DNA of 64,000 nucleotides from SIG587 sp045531585 (GTDB lineage Bacteria; Bacillota; Clostridia; Oscillospirales; Acutalibacteraceae). Shown piece by piece: positions 1 to 8,529 of the stretch. Both the position numbers and the translations under genes were made by a program. The stretch covers positions 4,540-68,539 of the forward strand of contig JAZSEH010000018.1 of assembly GCA_045531585.1 (NCBI GenBank). The letters are read 5' to 3'. The notes below the pieces were generated by a model. The model was given only the letters and a program-made list of their open reading frames with translations. It was not told where the DNA came from and did not search any database. Every line of letters begins with the position of its first letter. Within the stretch, counting starts at the first letter, position 1.

Positions 1-616
1 GAAGATAACCGAAATTTCCTTTACCATTAATCGCCCTTAGCATCAAATAAAACTCATCACCTATATCAATAGGGGCAAACCCCCCTATGTTCATCAGATA
101 TTCCTTCCGAAACATCATAGCATCCGTTCCTGTAAGGTGATATTTCAGGTGATACCCAAGCAAAGAATCAGGCGCGATATCTTTAATATAGTTTCTTACT
201 CTTTTATCAATCAATTTATCATTTTCATTATATAAGTTAAGATCCGTAATTGAATAATCATAATTGCCGTTTTCCATAAAAGTGATCTGTCTCTCGATTT
301 TGTTAGGAAGATACAAATCATCATCATCAAGAAATGTCACATAATTACCTTGCGATTTAACAATCCCAATATTCCTTGTTTTCGCTGAACCGAGATTTGA
401 TTCATTAACAATATACTGTATATTAATATCAGGAAACTTTTTTTGAAAATCATTTACAATAACTGCTACTTTTTTATTCCATTCCTCGTTTGCATTGTCA
501 TCTACAAGAATTATCTCAAATTCCTTGTATGTTTGATTCACAATAGACTCTATCGCTTTTTTTAAAGAATCCTCTCTCCTGTATGTTGCTATTACAACGC
601 TTACTAATGGCTTCAT
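1..616 (-). CDS. Family 2 glycosyltransferase, 3' end outside window
   Basis: Translated by hand from an ATG at 616, the product begins MKPLVSVVIATYRREDSLKK, the usual N-terminus of a GT-A fold family 2 glycosyltransferase. About 50 residues on is the nucleotide-binding EIILVDDNANEE stretch, and near residue 105 the metal-binding aspartates appear as FLDDDDLYLP. About 205 codons are present and the frame is open to the left edge, so the C-terminus is missing. The start overlaps the stop of the upstream sugar transferase (TAATG), so the two are probably translationally coupled. The family moves a sugar from a nucleotide donor onto a lipid-linked or nascent glycan on the cytoplasmic face. The acceptor cannot be predicted. 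Likely part of an exopolysaccharide or capsule cluster continuing to the left. Confidence 0.9.
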   Translation of the reverse strand, partial: MKPLVSVVIATYRREDSLKKAIESIVNQTYKEFEIILVDDNANEEWNKKVAVIVNDFQKKFPDINIQYIVNESNLGSAKTRNIGIVKSQGNYVTFLDDDDLYLPNKIERQITFMENGNYDYSITDLNLYNENDKLIDKRVRNYIKDIAPDSLLGYHLKYHLTGTDAMMFRKEYLMNIGGFAPIDIGDEFYLMLRAINGKGNFGYL

Positions 617-1257
617 TATTTATTTACCTTTTCCCTTCCCGTTCCCTTATTCCATTCGATATCTGTATTCGCACCTGTGCCGCCCTCAACAACACCTTCT
701 GATTTGAGCACTGAACGTACAGTTCCAAAAAAGCATTTACAGTCAAAACCAAAGCTCATTTTTTCAACATAATCTCCGTCAAAACGGGCTTTAAGCTCTA
801 TTTCCAATTCGTCCCTGCCGTTTATTTGTGCCCAGCCTGTAAGACCTGGGCGCACAGCGTTAGCTGAATATTTATCACGCTCTGCTATCAAATCATCCTG
901 CGTCCAGAGTGCAGGTCGCGGACCAATGATGCTCATATCGCCCTTTAAAATATTCCATATTTGAGGGAGCTCATCAAGGCTTGTTTTTCTTAAAAAGGCA
1001 CCAACCTTGCTTATGTACTGCTGAGGATCCTTAAGTAAATGGGTTGGAAGCTCAGGTGTGTTCACCTTCATACTGCGGAATTTATAAAGCCAAAAATGTT
1101 TTTTATCTTTTCCCACACGCTTTTGCCTGAAAAAGGCGGGACCGGGGTCATCAATTTTTATTGCAATTATAACAATTAAAAACAACGGAAACAGTATTAC
1201 CAATCCAACAGCGGATAAAAAAATATCAAGTATCCTTTTTAAAAAGTTACAATACAT
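616..1257 (-). CDS. Undecaprenyl-phosphate sugar-phosphate transferase (initiating enzyme)
   Basis: This 213-residue protein is the short, PglC/WcaJ-core type of bacterial sugar transferase. It has one hydrophobic N-terminal segment (about residues 10-32), then DDPGPAFFRQKRVGKD, KFRSMKV, KTSLDELPQIWNILKGDMS, IIGPRP and RPGLTGWAQINGRDE, all family signatures. Such enzymes move a sugar-1-phosphate from a UDP-sugar to undecaprenyl phosphate, the committed step of surface glycan assembly. The Asp-Asp-Pro motif near residue 37 occupies the position of the catalytic acidic pair of the monotopic family. There is a GGTGATGA ribosome site just before the ATG, and its stop overlaps the GT2 start. A consensus promoter lies at 1304-1332. 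The sugar is not predictable. Confidence 0.93.
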   Translation of the reverse strand: MYCNFLKRILDIFLSAVGLVILFPLFLIVIIAIKIDDPGPAFFRQKRVGKDKKHFWLYKFRSMKVNTPELPTHLLKDPQQYISKVGAFLRKTSLDELPQIWNILKGDMSIIGPRPALWTQDDLIAERDKYSANAVRPGLTGWAQINGRDELEIELKARFDGDYVEKMSFGFDCKCFFGTVRSVLKSEGVVEGGTGANTDIEWNKGTGREKVNK

Positions 1258-1303
1258 TTCATCACCGTATTTCCCCTAAAAATAAACACAAATATACATA
1301 TCA

Positions 1304-1332
1304 AGTCTACCACAAAACACATAATGTGTCAA
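1304..1332 (-). promoter_or_regulatory. Sigma-A promoter for the glycan genes
   Basis: On the minus strand TTGACA (1327-1332) and TAGACT (1304-1309) are separated by exactly 17 bases. This lies about 50 bases upstream of the sugar transferase ATG and just beyond the terminator of the MFS gene, so the glycan genes form their own unit. Confidence 0.7.
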
Positions 1333-1362
1333 CTTAAAGTAGCCAATTTTTATGCTTTTTAC

Positions 1363-1399
1363 AAAAAAAGAACCGAATTGTCGGGACAATTCAGTTCTT
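1363..1399 (-). terminator. Rho-independent terminator of the MFS gene
   Basis: A 15-base stem (1368-1382 with 1385-1399, one G-U pair) with a tiny loop is followed on the minus strand by seven T residues (1363-1369). The stem overlaps the TGA stop of the MFS gene at 1391-1393. Confidence 0.85.
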
Positions 1400-2569
1400 G
1401 ATTCTTTTTAAATAAATATAATATGTGAAGGTACAAACCTGCATACACAGGACTGCTATTACCGCCGTAAGTGTTGCGCCTAAGCTTTCCACCATATTCA
1501 TTACAGCGGCACTGGATAATGCTATTCCCATCGTGTGAAGCAGCATTCTGTAAGAGGAATACTGTCCTATATACTCATAATCCACCATTTTAACAACCGA
1601 AACCGGTACACAGTAATCAATAAACACGTTAAAGAAGTTTGCAAAGAAATACATTGCATAAAACAAAAGCTTGGAGGAGGATACAAACATAACAGGCATC
1701 GTCACCCCAAGAGCTATTCCCGCAAAAAGGAGAATTTTGCCCTCTTTTCCAAATTTTGCTATTACGGAATAAATAAAACAACCTATAAGTGTGGCAAGCT
1801 GAAGCAGGGTGGTTAGTACCGCACTGGAGGAGTTATCGGTTATCCCCTCCCCGTGCCCTATGGTCATACTTACAAGAAGGATTCCGCTGCAAAAGCCGCG
1901 AAGCAGATTGGGGATAATAAACCTATAAAACGGTTTGTACCTGAATATATTTATTCGTTTTTCTTTCCTCGTTTTTTCAACGGGATCTATAGGCTTAATA
2001 CTGAGAATTATTATAAAAGCAAAAGTGAGTAGCGCTATACCGATAATAAAGAAAACAAGCATTGCCGCGTTGTAGTCATATTTTGCGGTAAAATATGACA
2101 TACCGGCTGAAAACGCGGTGCCTAAAATGCCTGTTACCACGCCTGCCCGTGCGGTGTTCTCACCGTACTCCTTCATAGAGAAAATATGGTATGGCACCTT
2201 ATAGCATAATGCGTTATATACTGCCTGAACGGCATTTACCGCCAAGCCCACGGTAAATAGCACCGAGTAAAGCACACCCACAGACGGTGCAGGAACAATA
2301 CAGAAAAACGCCTGTGCAAAAATGAGCGAAACGGGAAAAAACAGAGTAAGGGCAAAGGTGCGTAAAACGTTTTTCACCCTGTCCACAAAAAGCGAGAACA
2401 GCAGCATTACCGCGACCTGAACTATTTGCACCACCGAAAGGTATGCTGTAACCTGCTTTTCCCCTACCCCGTTATTAAGCATAAAGGCCTGTATTATTGA
2501 GCCCGTTACCATAACAAGGGCAACGGTGCTAACTGTATGTAAGGAAATATATTTTGTACTGTTTTTCAT
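1391..2569 (-). CDS. MFS-like multipass transporter
   Basis: This is a very hydrophobic protein with about 12 predicted membrane helices and a central cytoplasmic basic loop (KPIDPVEKTRKEKR) dividing two six-helix halves, the layout of major facilitator transporters. No substrate motif is recognised. I place the start at 2569 (MKNSTKY...), giving 392 residues, because an AAAGAGA ribosome site sits 8 bases upstream. Starts at 2620 or 2614 are open, but a consensus -10 hexamer lies at 2621-2626, so the ATG at 2620 would fall upstream of the expected RNA start. The ATG at 2614 would be used only by a leaderless mRNA. The gene has its own terminator, so it seems monocistronic. Confidence 0.75.
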   Translation of the reverse strand: MKNSTKYISLHTVSTVALVMVTGSIIQAFMLNNGVGEKQVTAYLSVVQIVQVAVMLLFSLFVDRVKNVLRTFALTLFFPVSLIFAQAFFCIVPAPSVGVLYSVLFTVGLAVNAVQAVYNALCYKVPYHIFSMKEYGENTARAGVVTGILGTAFSAGMSYFTAKYDYNAAMLVFFIIGIALLTFAFIIILSIKPIDPVEKTRKEKRINIFRYKPFYRFIIPNLLRGFCSGILLVSMTIGHGEGITDNSSSAVLTTLLQLATLIGCFIYSVIAKFGKEGKILLFAGIALGVTMPVMFVSSSKLLFYAMYFFANFFNVFIDYCVPVSVVKMVDYEYIGQYSSYRMLLHTMGIALSSAAVMNMVESLGATLTAVIAVLCMQVCTFTYYIYLKRIKN

Positions 2570-2620
2570 TTTCAAAATCTCTTTCATGCTTAAAAAACGT
2601 ATTTTGTGTATCATACTCAT

Positions 2621-2647
2621 ATTATATCAAAAAAAGAAAGCAGACAA
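2621..2647 (-). promoter_or_regulatory. Probable promoter of the MFS gene
   Basis: TATAAT on the minus strand (2621-2626) is preceded, about 15 bases upstream, by a TTGTCT hexamer. The spacing is short but the -10 is perfect. RNA should begin near 2614. Confidence 0.5.
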
Positions 2648-2764
2648 TACTTTAACACGACAAATTGAAGCACTCTATGTCGTTTGAGGAAATATTTTAG
2701 GTATATTGAATTCGGCACCCGGCATAACGCAACCAAAAAAGGTTTTGTACGTACCGAGTGTTCA
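2627..2764. other. Intergenic region between comEC-like and MFS genes
   Basis: Apart from the MFS promoter I see only an imperfect hairpin at about 2715-2755 (AACC, six T on the minus strand, then GGTT as the inner stem). It is not followed by a clear T-run, so I do not call a terminator for the comEC-like gene. Confidence 0.4.
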
Positions 2765-4204
2765 TCACACTAAGGCTTTTTTGCTTTTAATAAGCGTATA
2801 ATAAACGTAGGCCACAAGGTAAATAAGGCATACTATTACGGCCAACGCCTTACCGCTGAAATCTATGGTTGCAAATGGCAGGGCGCCGAAATATTCTATT
2901 ACTGAAAGACTGTATTTTGAAAGCAGACCTGCAAGGAAAAAGCAGGGGTATGCAATAAACTTTATTTTGCCTGTCAGAGTACCTACAATTCCCAGAACAA
3001 GCATTGCCGAAACCGCGTAGCTTATAAGAATATTGGTAATAAGTGACACCGCCGATACCCACTGGTAGGTGTAAAGGACTATAGGTAGTGTTAGAATATT
3101 GGCGCTTATCGTTACCGAGACGGCGTCAACCATTTCCTTTAAAAGGTATACTTTTTCGGTACGCAGTACGTTATTTACTTTACCCGAAAGCATTGGTGCC
3201 AAAACAAGTATGCCGTAGGTGGCCGAAAGAGTTAACTGAAAGGATACGCTATAGGCGGCAAAGGGGTCTATTAACAAAACTAATATTACGGTCAGGGAAA
3301 GAGCAGAAAGAGAATCGTGGTCTCGGCGGAAAAAGCTTGAAAGGCTAATAACAATATATGTTATTCCTGCACGGAGCACAGATTTTGAGAATCCGCAAAA
3401 CAGCATTATAAAAAACACTACCGCCAGCATTGTTATATTTTGAATATACTGATTTGGCAGCACACGGCGCAACACGTATATTAAAGTGGCACAAACAATT
3501 GATAAATGCATACCAGAAACCACTATCATATGAGTAACGCCGCTCGCCTTTATAAGGCCGTAGGCCTCATCGCTTATGTCACTTCTATCCCCTGTTATAA
3601 CGGCAATAATCAGCTGACCCAAATCCCCTTGAATATAATTAAGCACCGTTTCTTTAACGTATTGCTGTAAAGAAAAAAGCTTATATCTAAAGGTTTGCCT
3701 TCCCTTCTGTACCGAATCAGGCTCATCGGCAGAGGCTTTAAGAAAAACCTTGTCTGCATAAAAGGAAGGACTTTCCTTCGTAGATTCAAGCTCTGCGGTA
3801 GCGGTTATGCGGTCCCCGGGGAAAAGATTATCCTTAAATGTGATAAAAACTATATTTGTGCCCTTTATCTTTCTGTTTCCTATTTTTTCAAGCCTTGCAT
3901 TGTATGAATGAGCAACGCCGTAATCCGTTTCAGGGGTGGTTATAACTGCAGTTATTTCACGGGTCTTGCCGTTATAGGCCTGTGCCCTTTGGGATATAGC
4001 TATATTTGACAGTGTAACGGGAATAAGTATAACCAAAAATAAGGCCGCAAATAAAATTTGCGGCCTTTTGCATTTTAAAAAATATAAGACTAAATATGCC
4101 ACAACCACGCACACAGCCGTTATCATATACAGCACCGTGCTTTCAAGCGCTATAAAGGAAAGCAGCATTGCGGCAAATCCTGCAAAAAGGAGTGGTGCAC
4201 GCAC
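2765..4204 (-). CDS. ComEC/Rec2-family membrane protein lacking the C-terminal domain
   Basis: The protein has 479 residues. An N-terminal hydrophobic DUF4131-like region with a short beta-rich insert (about residues 1-170) is followed by the competence domain. That domain is marked by THMIVVSGMHLSIV (near 230), GFSKSVLRAGITYIV (near 270) and FQLTLSATYGILVL (near 325), with about seven more helices. In Bacillus and most Clostridia ComEC forms the channel for single-stranded DNA uptake and is 700-800 residues long, ending in a metallo-beta-lactamase-like domain. Here the frame stops after the membrane domain. The start is a GTG six bases after the apt-like stop. It could serve DNA uptake with a separate nuclease, or be degenerate; no other competence gene is in view. 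Confidence 0.85.
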   Translation of the reverse strand: MRAPLLFAGFAAMLLSFIALESTVLYMITAVCVVVAYLVLYFLKCKRPQILFAALFLVILIPVTLSNIAISQRAQAYNGKTREITAVITTPETDYGVAHSYNARLEKIGNRKIKGTNIVFITFKDNLFPGDRITATAELESTKESPSFYADKVFLKASADEPDSVQKGRQTFRYKLFSLQQYVKETVLNYIQGDLGQLIIAVITGDRSDISDEAYGLIKASGVTHMIVVSGMHLSIVCATLIYVLRRVLPNQYIQNITMLAVVFFIMLFCGFSKSVLRAGITYIVISLSSFFRRDHDSLSALSLTVILVLLIDPFAAYSVSFQLTLSATYGILVLAPMLSGKVNNVLRTEKVYLLKEMVDAVSVTISANILTLPIVLYTYQWVSAVSLITNILISYAVSAMLVLGIVGTLTGKIKFIAYPCFFLAGLLSKYSLSVIEYFGALPFATIDFSGKALAVIVCLIYLVAYVYYTLIKSKKALV

Positions 4205-4210
4205 TTTTTA

Positions 4211-4753
4211 TCAGTCCTTAAAAAAGAGCGGAAGGGGCTCTAAGAATATAATATCGTCACGCCTTGCGGCATCGCCTTCGGCAAGAACCGCGCAGGCGGC
4301 AGACACGGTAGTCTGAGCCTTTTCCATAAGGGCATACATAGCCTCAAGGGATTCACCCGTGCTTATTACGTCATCCACAACAAGCACCTTTTTACCCTGA
4401 ATTTTCTCAACGTCCTCCATACCAAGGTACAGCTTTTGCACATGGTCGGTGGTGATGGAACGCACCTGCACCTCAATGGGGTCACGCATATAAACCTTAA
4501 CACCCTTACGGGCAACTATGTAGGGCTTACCCGACTGCCTTGCCATTTCGTAAGCAAGGGGTATACTCTTGGCCTCAGGGGTTACAATGGCATCAAACTC
4601 GGGTACCTTTTCAAGAAGCTGTTTGGCGGCGGCAACGGTAACCTCAACGTCACCAAAAAGTATAAATGCGGCAATATCAAGCTTGTCGCTAACAGGGAAT
4701 TTTTCAAGTTTCCTGTCAAGTCCTGCTATTTTCATCTCATAGTATTCAGACAT
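4211..4753 (-). CDS. Phosphoribosyltransferase, adenine phosphoribosyltransferase-like
   Basis: The 180-residue product carries the PRPP-binding loop VLVVDDVISTGES (about residues 124-136) and an EAKSIPLAYEMARQ segment (about 60-73), the arrangement found in adenine phosphoribosyltransferases and the related PurR-type domains. The likely reaction is transfer of phosphoribose from PRPP to a purine base, giving salvage of adenine. It has a good AGAAAGGA site 7 bases before the ATG. The neighbours are a HIT protein upstream and the comEC-like gene 6 bases downstream. In many Firmicutes apt lies between recJ and relA; here those two genes overlap at 35.2 kb and no PRTase is there, consistent with relocation. 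The exact base specificity is inferred. Confidence 0.8.
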   Translation of the reverse strand: MSEYYEMKIAGLDRKLEKFPVSDKLDIAAFILFGDVEVTVAAAKQLLEKVPEFDAIVTPEAKSIPLAYEMARQSGKPYIVARKGVKVYMRDPIEVQVRSITTDHVQKLYLGMEDVEKIQGKKVLVVDDVISTGESLEAMYALMEKAQTTVSAACAVLAEGDAARRDDIIFLEPLPLFFKD

Positions 4754-4776
4754 TGCTTTTCATTCCTTTCTGTATT

Positions 4777-5115
4777 TTAGCCGGGAGGCCACTGAAGATT
4801 TCTTCTTGCAAGCAGGTGAAAATGGATGTGACCTACGGTTTGTCCCCCATCCTCACCACAGTTATTTACAACTCGAAAGCCCTTTTCAAGGTTTTCCTGC
4901 TTTGCAATTTTTGCAACGGCCTCAAACACCTTGGCTATAAGACCGCTGTTTTCCTGAGTTATCTCGGCAGCACTTGCAATATGCTCCTTAGGAATTATAA
5001 TAGCGTGAAAGGGTGCCTGAGGGTCAATGTCGGCAAAAGCATAGACCCATTCATCCTCATAAATTTTTGTTGAGGGAATATCTCCCGTAACTATTTTACA
5101 AAATAAGCAATCCAT
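4777..5115 (-). CDS. HIT-family nucleotide hydrolase (HinT-like)
   Basis: The product is a 112-residue histidine-triad protein. It starts MDCLFCKIVTGDIPS, with the typical CxxC zinc-site beginning, carries the mid-domain HAIIIPKEHI, and ends with the triad GHIHFHLL near residue 98. HIT proteins of this size usually hydrolyse nucleoside phosphoramidates and aminoacyl-AMP adducts. The location 3 bases after alaS fits the known activity of HinT on aminoacyl-adenylates formed by tRNA synthetases, though that link is inference. The ATG is supported by an ATAGGAGC site. Confidence 0.93.
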   Translation of the reverse strand: MDCLFCKIVTGDIPSTKIYEDEWVYAFADIDPQAPFHAIIIPKEHIASAAEITQENSGLIAKVFEAVAKIAKQENLEKGFRVVNNCGEDGGQTVGHIHFHLLARRNLQWPPG

Positions 5116-5118
5116 TTT

Positions 5119-7746
5119 TTATGCTCCTATCATTTGGCCAAGAAGCTGTGCGGCGGCGCTGATAGCCGACTGGGCCTTATCAACGCTCTTACCGCCCGCC
5201 ATGGCGCTGTCGGGCTTACCGCCGCCGTTACCGTCGGCAAGCTTGGCAATCTCACGAACCAAATTACCTGCATGGGCACCTGCTTTTATAGCGTCTGCAC
5301 CACAGGTTACACAGAAGGTAAGCTTAGCACCGTTTATTGCCCCAAGCACTGCAACAAAATCGGCGTGGTCGCCCTTAATGCGCTCACACATATTGCGAAG
5401 CTCATCAGGTGTAACGTCCGTCATAACGTCGGTTACAAGGCTTAAAGCGCCAACCTTTACGGCATTCTTTATAATCTCATCTATCTTACCGCCTGCAAGC
5501 TGAGCCTCCAGCTTTTCAAGAGACTTCTCCAGCTCCTTAATTTCGCCGTTTAACTGTGCGGCCTTTGCAGGAATATCTGCAATGTTGTTAACCTTAAGCT
5601 GTGCGGCGGTATCTGCCATAAGGGCGCGGTCCTTATTCATAAGCTCAATTACGTTAAGGCCTGTATAAGCTTCAATTCTGCGCACACCTGCGGCAACGCT
5701 GGCCTCGGAAACAATGCGGAAAAGGCCTATCTTTGCGGTATTATCAATATGGGTACCACCGCAAAGCTCTACCGAGCGGTCCCCTGCGGCAACAACACGA
5801 ACTACCTCACCGTACTTTTCACCGAACAGAGCCATTGCGCCCATTGCCTTAGCCTTATCTATTGCCATTTCCTCGTTAACAACGGTAATACCTGTGAGAA
5901 TGCTATCGTTTACCTGGGCCTCAACTGCTGAAAGCTCTTCGGCAGTAAGGGCTGAAAAATGGGTAAAGTCAAAGCGCACACTCTTTTCATTTACAAGCTG
6001 ACCTGCCTGTTCAACGTGAGTGCCAAGCACCTTACGAAGTGCTGCCTGAAGAAGGTGGGCCGCGGTGTGGTTACGTCGGATAGCCATACGGCGAACATTA
6101 TCTATTGTAGCGGTAACGGTATCACCAACCGATACGACACCTGTTTTTACGGTACCAAAGTGGGTGAACACGCCGCCTGTGGTTTTTTTAGTGTCGGTAA
6201 CAACCATTTCAAAGTCTGAGGAAGAAATAACACCCGTATCTCCTACCTGACCGCCGCTTTCAGCATAGAAGGCGGTTTTATCAAGCACAATTATAGCCTT
6301 TGAACCCTCACCTGCTACTGCGGTATGCTCTCCGTCAATAACAATGTCAAGCACCTTTGCGGTACACTGTGTCTCAGTATATCCCACAAACTCGGTAGCG
6401 CCTACACCGTCGAAGCTCACTCCCTCACTCTTCCAGCTTTCACCGTCACTTGCCTTTCGGGCATTTCTTGCACGGTTCTTCTGGTCCTCCATAAGTTCCT
6501 TAAAGCGGTCCTCGTCAAGGGTCATTCCCTTTTCCCCAAGAATATCCTTGGTTAAATCAATGGGGAAGCCATAGGTATCATAAAGCTTAAATGCATCCTC
6601 ACCGGAAAGGGTACCGCCGTTTTTGGTAAGGTCGGCAAGCATATTAAGGCCCTGGTCTATGGTCTTGTTAAAGTTTGCCTCCTCGTTATTTATAACCTTG
6701 GCAATAAGCTCACGCTTTTCGTCAAGCTCGGGATAGCCTGCTCTGTTCTCACCGATAACGGCATCGCAAAGCTCCATAAAGAAGGTGCGGTTAATACCTA
6801 TAAGCTTACCGTGACGAACTGCGCGGCGGATTATACGGCGCAGAACGTAGCCTCTGCCCTCGTTAGAAGGAATAATACCGTCACTTATCATAAAGGTGGA
6901 GGCTCTTGCGTGGTCGGTAATGGCACGGATGGATATGTCAACATTTTTATCCTTGCCGTACTCCTTGCCTGAAATTTCGCAGACCTTGTTTAATATATTG
7001 CGGATGGTGTCAACCTCAAACATATTATCAACATCCTGCATAACGCAGGCAAGACGCTCAAGACCCATACCTGTATCAATATTTTTATGCTCAAGCTCGG
7101 TATAGGTACCGTCTCCCATATTATTAAACTGGGAGAAAACGTTGTTCCAGATTTCCATATAGCGGTCACAATCACAGCCAGGCTTACAGTCGGGTGAACC
7201 ACAGCCGTACTTTTCACCGCGGTCAAAATATATCTCAGAGCAGGGGCCGCAGGGACCTGTACCGTGCTCCCAGAAGTTATCGGCCTTACCAAGGCGAACA
7301 ATATGTGCCTCAGGCACACCTATAACGTCACGCCAGATGGCATATGCCTCGTCATCCTCCTCATAAACCGAGGGCCAGAGTCTATCCTCAGGTATCTCAA
7401 GAGTCTTGGTTAAAAACTCCCAAGCCCAGGGAATAGCCTCATTCTTAAAGTAATCACCAAAGGAGAAGTTACCCAGCATCTCAAAGTATGTACCGTGGCG
7501 TGCAGTATGACCAACACGCTCAAGGTCGGGGGTACGGATACATTTCTGGCAGGTGGTAACGCGGTTTCTGGGGGGCACTACCTCACCTGTAAAATACTTC
7601 TTCATAGGTGCCATACCAGAGTTTATAAGAAGAAGGGAGTTATCGTTATTAGGCACCAATGAAAAGCTGGGCAGACGAAGGTGGCCCTTGCTTTCAAAGA
7701 AGCTTAAATATTTTTCTCTAAGTGTGTTAAGTGACATCCATTCCAT
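5119..7746 (-). CDS. alaS: Alanyl-tRNA synthetase
   Basis: The 875-residue product is normal length for AlaRS, which charges tRNA-Ala in the cytoplasm. The class II catalytic core is at the N-terminus (TCQKCIRTPDLERVG, FEMLGNFSFGDYFK near residue 95). The tRNA-recognition helices follow, then the editing domain with the zinc ligands RRNHTAAHLLQAAL (near 565) and VELCGGTH (near 665), and the C-Ala oligomerisation domain at the end. The start has an AGGAAG site 9 bases upstream. It belongs to the proS-lemA-TPM-alaS-hit-apt-comEC run, with a 27-base gap after the TPM gene. No T-box leader is visible, so it is probably driven by the proS promoter. Confidence 0.98.
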   Translation of the reverse strand: MEWMSLNTLREKYLSFFESKGHLRLPSFSLVPNNDNSLLLINSGMAPMKKYFTGEVVPPRNRVTTCQKCIRTPDLERVGHTARHGTYFEMLGNFSFGDYFKNEAIPWAWEFLTKTLEIPEDRLWPSVYEEDDEAYAIWRDVIGVPEAHIVRLGKADNFWEHGTGPCGPCSEIYFDRGEKYGCGSPDCKPGCDCDRYMEIWNNVFSQFNNMGDGTYTELEHKNIDTGMGLERLACVMQDVDNMFEVDTIRNILNKVCEISGKEYGKDKNVDISIRAITDHARASTFMISDGIIPSNEGRGYVLRRIIRRAVRHGKLIGINRTFFMELCDAVIGENRAGYPELDEKRELIAKVINNEEANFNKTIDQGLNMLADLTKNGGTLSGEDAFKLYDTYGFPIDLTKDILGEKGMTLDEDRFKELMEDQKNRARNARKASDGESWKSEGVSFDGVGATEFVGYTETQCTAKVLDIVIDGEHTAVAGEGSKAIIVLDKTAFYAESGGQVGDTGVISSSDFEMVVTDTKKTTGGVFTHFGTVKTGVVSVGDTVTATIDNVRRMAIRRNHTAAHLLQAALRKVLGTHVEQAGQLVNEKSVRFDFTHFSALTAEELSAVEAQVNDSILTGITVVNEEMAIDKAKAMGAMALFGEKYGEVVRVVAAGDRSVELCGGTHIDNTAKIGLFRIVSEASVAAGVRRIEAYTGLNVIELMNKDRALMADTAAQLKVNNIADIPAKAAQLNGEIKELEKSLEKLEAQLAGGKIDEIIKNAVKVGALSLVTDVMTDVTPDELRNMCERIKGDHADFVAVLGAINGAKLTFCVTCGADAIKAGAHAGNLVREIAKLADGNGGGKPDSAMAGGKSVDKAQSAISAAAQLLGQMIGA

Positions 7747-7773
7747 TTTTTAATACTTCCTAACTGTTTATTT

Positions 7774-8529
7774 TTAAAATCCGCCACGGGAGGCTCCACC
7801 GCCGCCGAAACGACCGCCGCCACCCGAAAATCCGCCGCCTGAGCCGCGACCACCGTGGTGCCCTCCCCTGCCGCTAAAAGCAAGAAGGTATAGGAAAAGC
7901 CGTGGATTACGGATAAATATTATTACCACTATAACAAGCAAAACTATTCCGCCAATAACCTGCAAGGGGGAAAGCTCCTCCTCGTCAAGGTCGGCATTAT
8001 ATTTTTCATCAATATTTTCGGTTAAATTAAACTCGGTATAAACCTCATTTATAAGGGCGCTGTAAGCACCCTTAAGACCTGTGGAAAATTCATCTACCCT
8101 GAAGTAGGGAATTGCATAGGTATCAAGTATTCGACCTGCCTTGGCATCGTTAACGGCGCCCTCAAGGCCGTAGCCCACCTGAATGGTGGCCTGCCTGTCC
8201 CCTACACTTAACAGCAAAACTATTCCCGTATCACTTTTTGCCTCACCTACGCCCCATTTGTTCCCCAGCTCAAGGGCATAGTCGTTAACCTCCATACCCT
8301 CAAGAGAATCAACGGTAACCACCACAACCTGAGCCTTGGTGGCCTTATAAAGTGCAGCTCCCTTGTTTAGCATTTCGTTTTCATCCAAATCGGAGATAAC
8401 GTTTGCAAAGTCGTTAACAAAGAAATTGCTTGTGGGGGATGGATAGGAAACGGCGCCTGTCAAAACACCGATAGCCGCTATCAGCAAAAGGCAGATACCG
8501 GCTATTTTTAAGGTATATTTTTTAATCAA
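7774..8529 (-). CDS. TPM-domain membrane protein (YgcG family)
   Basis: The 251-residue product has a cleavable-looking N-terminal hydrophobic segment (about 5-27), then a TPM domain. The TPM motifs include NDFANVISDLDE, QVVVVTVDSLEGMEVNDYALEL, GIVLLLSVGDRQATIQVGYGLEGAV and ILDTYAIPYF. After this come an acidic linker, one membrane helix (about 192-207) and a long Gly/Ser/Arg-rich tail. TPM proteins bind calcium in some cases; the family's general job in Firmicutes is not settled. Translation starts at TTG with a GAGGT site inside the end of lemA, overlapping it by 8 bases. LemA and TPM proteins are frequent partners, and here they sit between two tRNA synthetase genes. Confidence 0.9.
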   Translation of the reverse strand: MIKKYTLKIAGICLLLIAAIGVLTGAVSYPSPTSNFFVNDFANVISDLDENEMLNKGAALYKATKAQVVVVTVDSLEGMEVNDYALELGNKWGVGEAKSDTGIVLLLSVGDRQATIQVGYGLEGAVNDAKAGRILDTYAIPYFRVDEFSTGLKGAYSALINEVYTEFNLTENIDEKYNADLDEEELSPLQVIGGIVLLVIVVIIFIRNPRLFLYLLAFSGRGGHHGGRGSGGGFSGGGGRFGGGGASRGGF

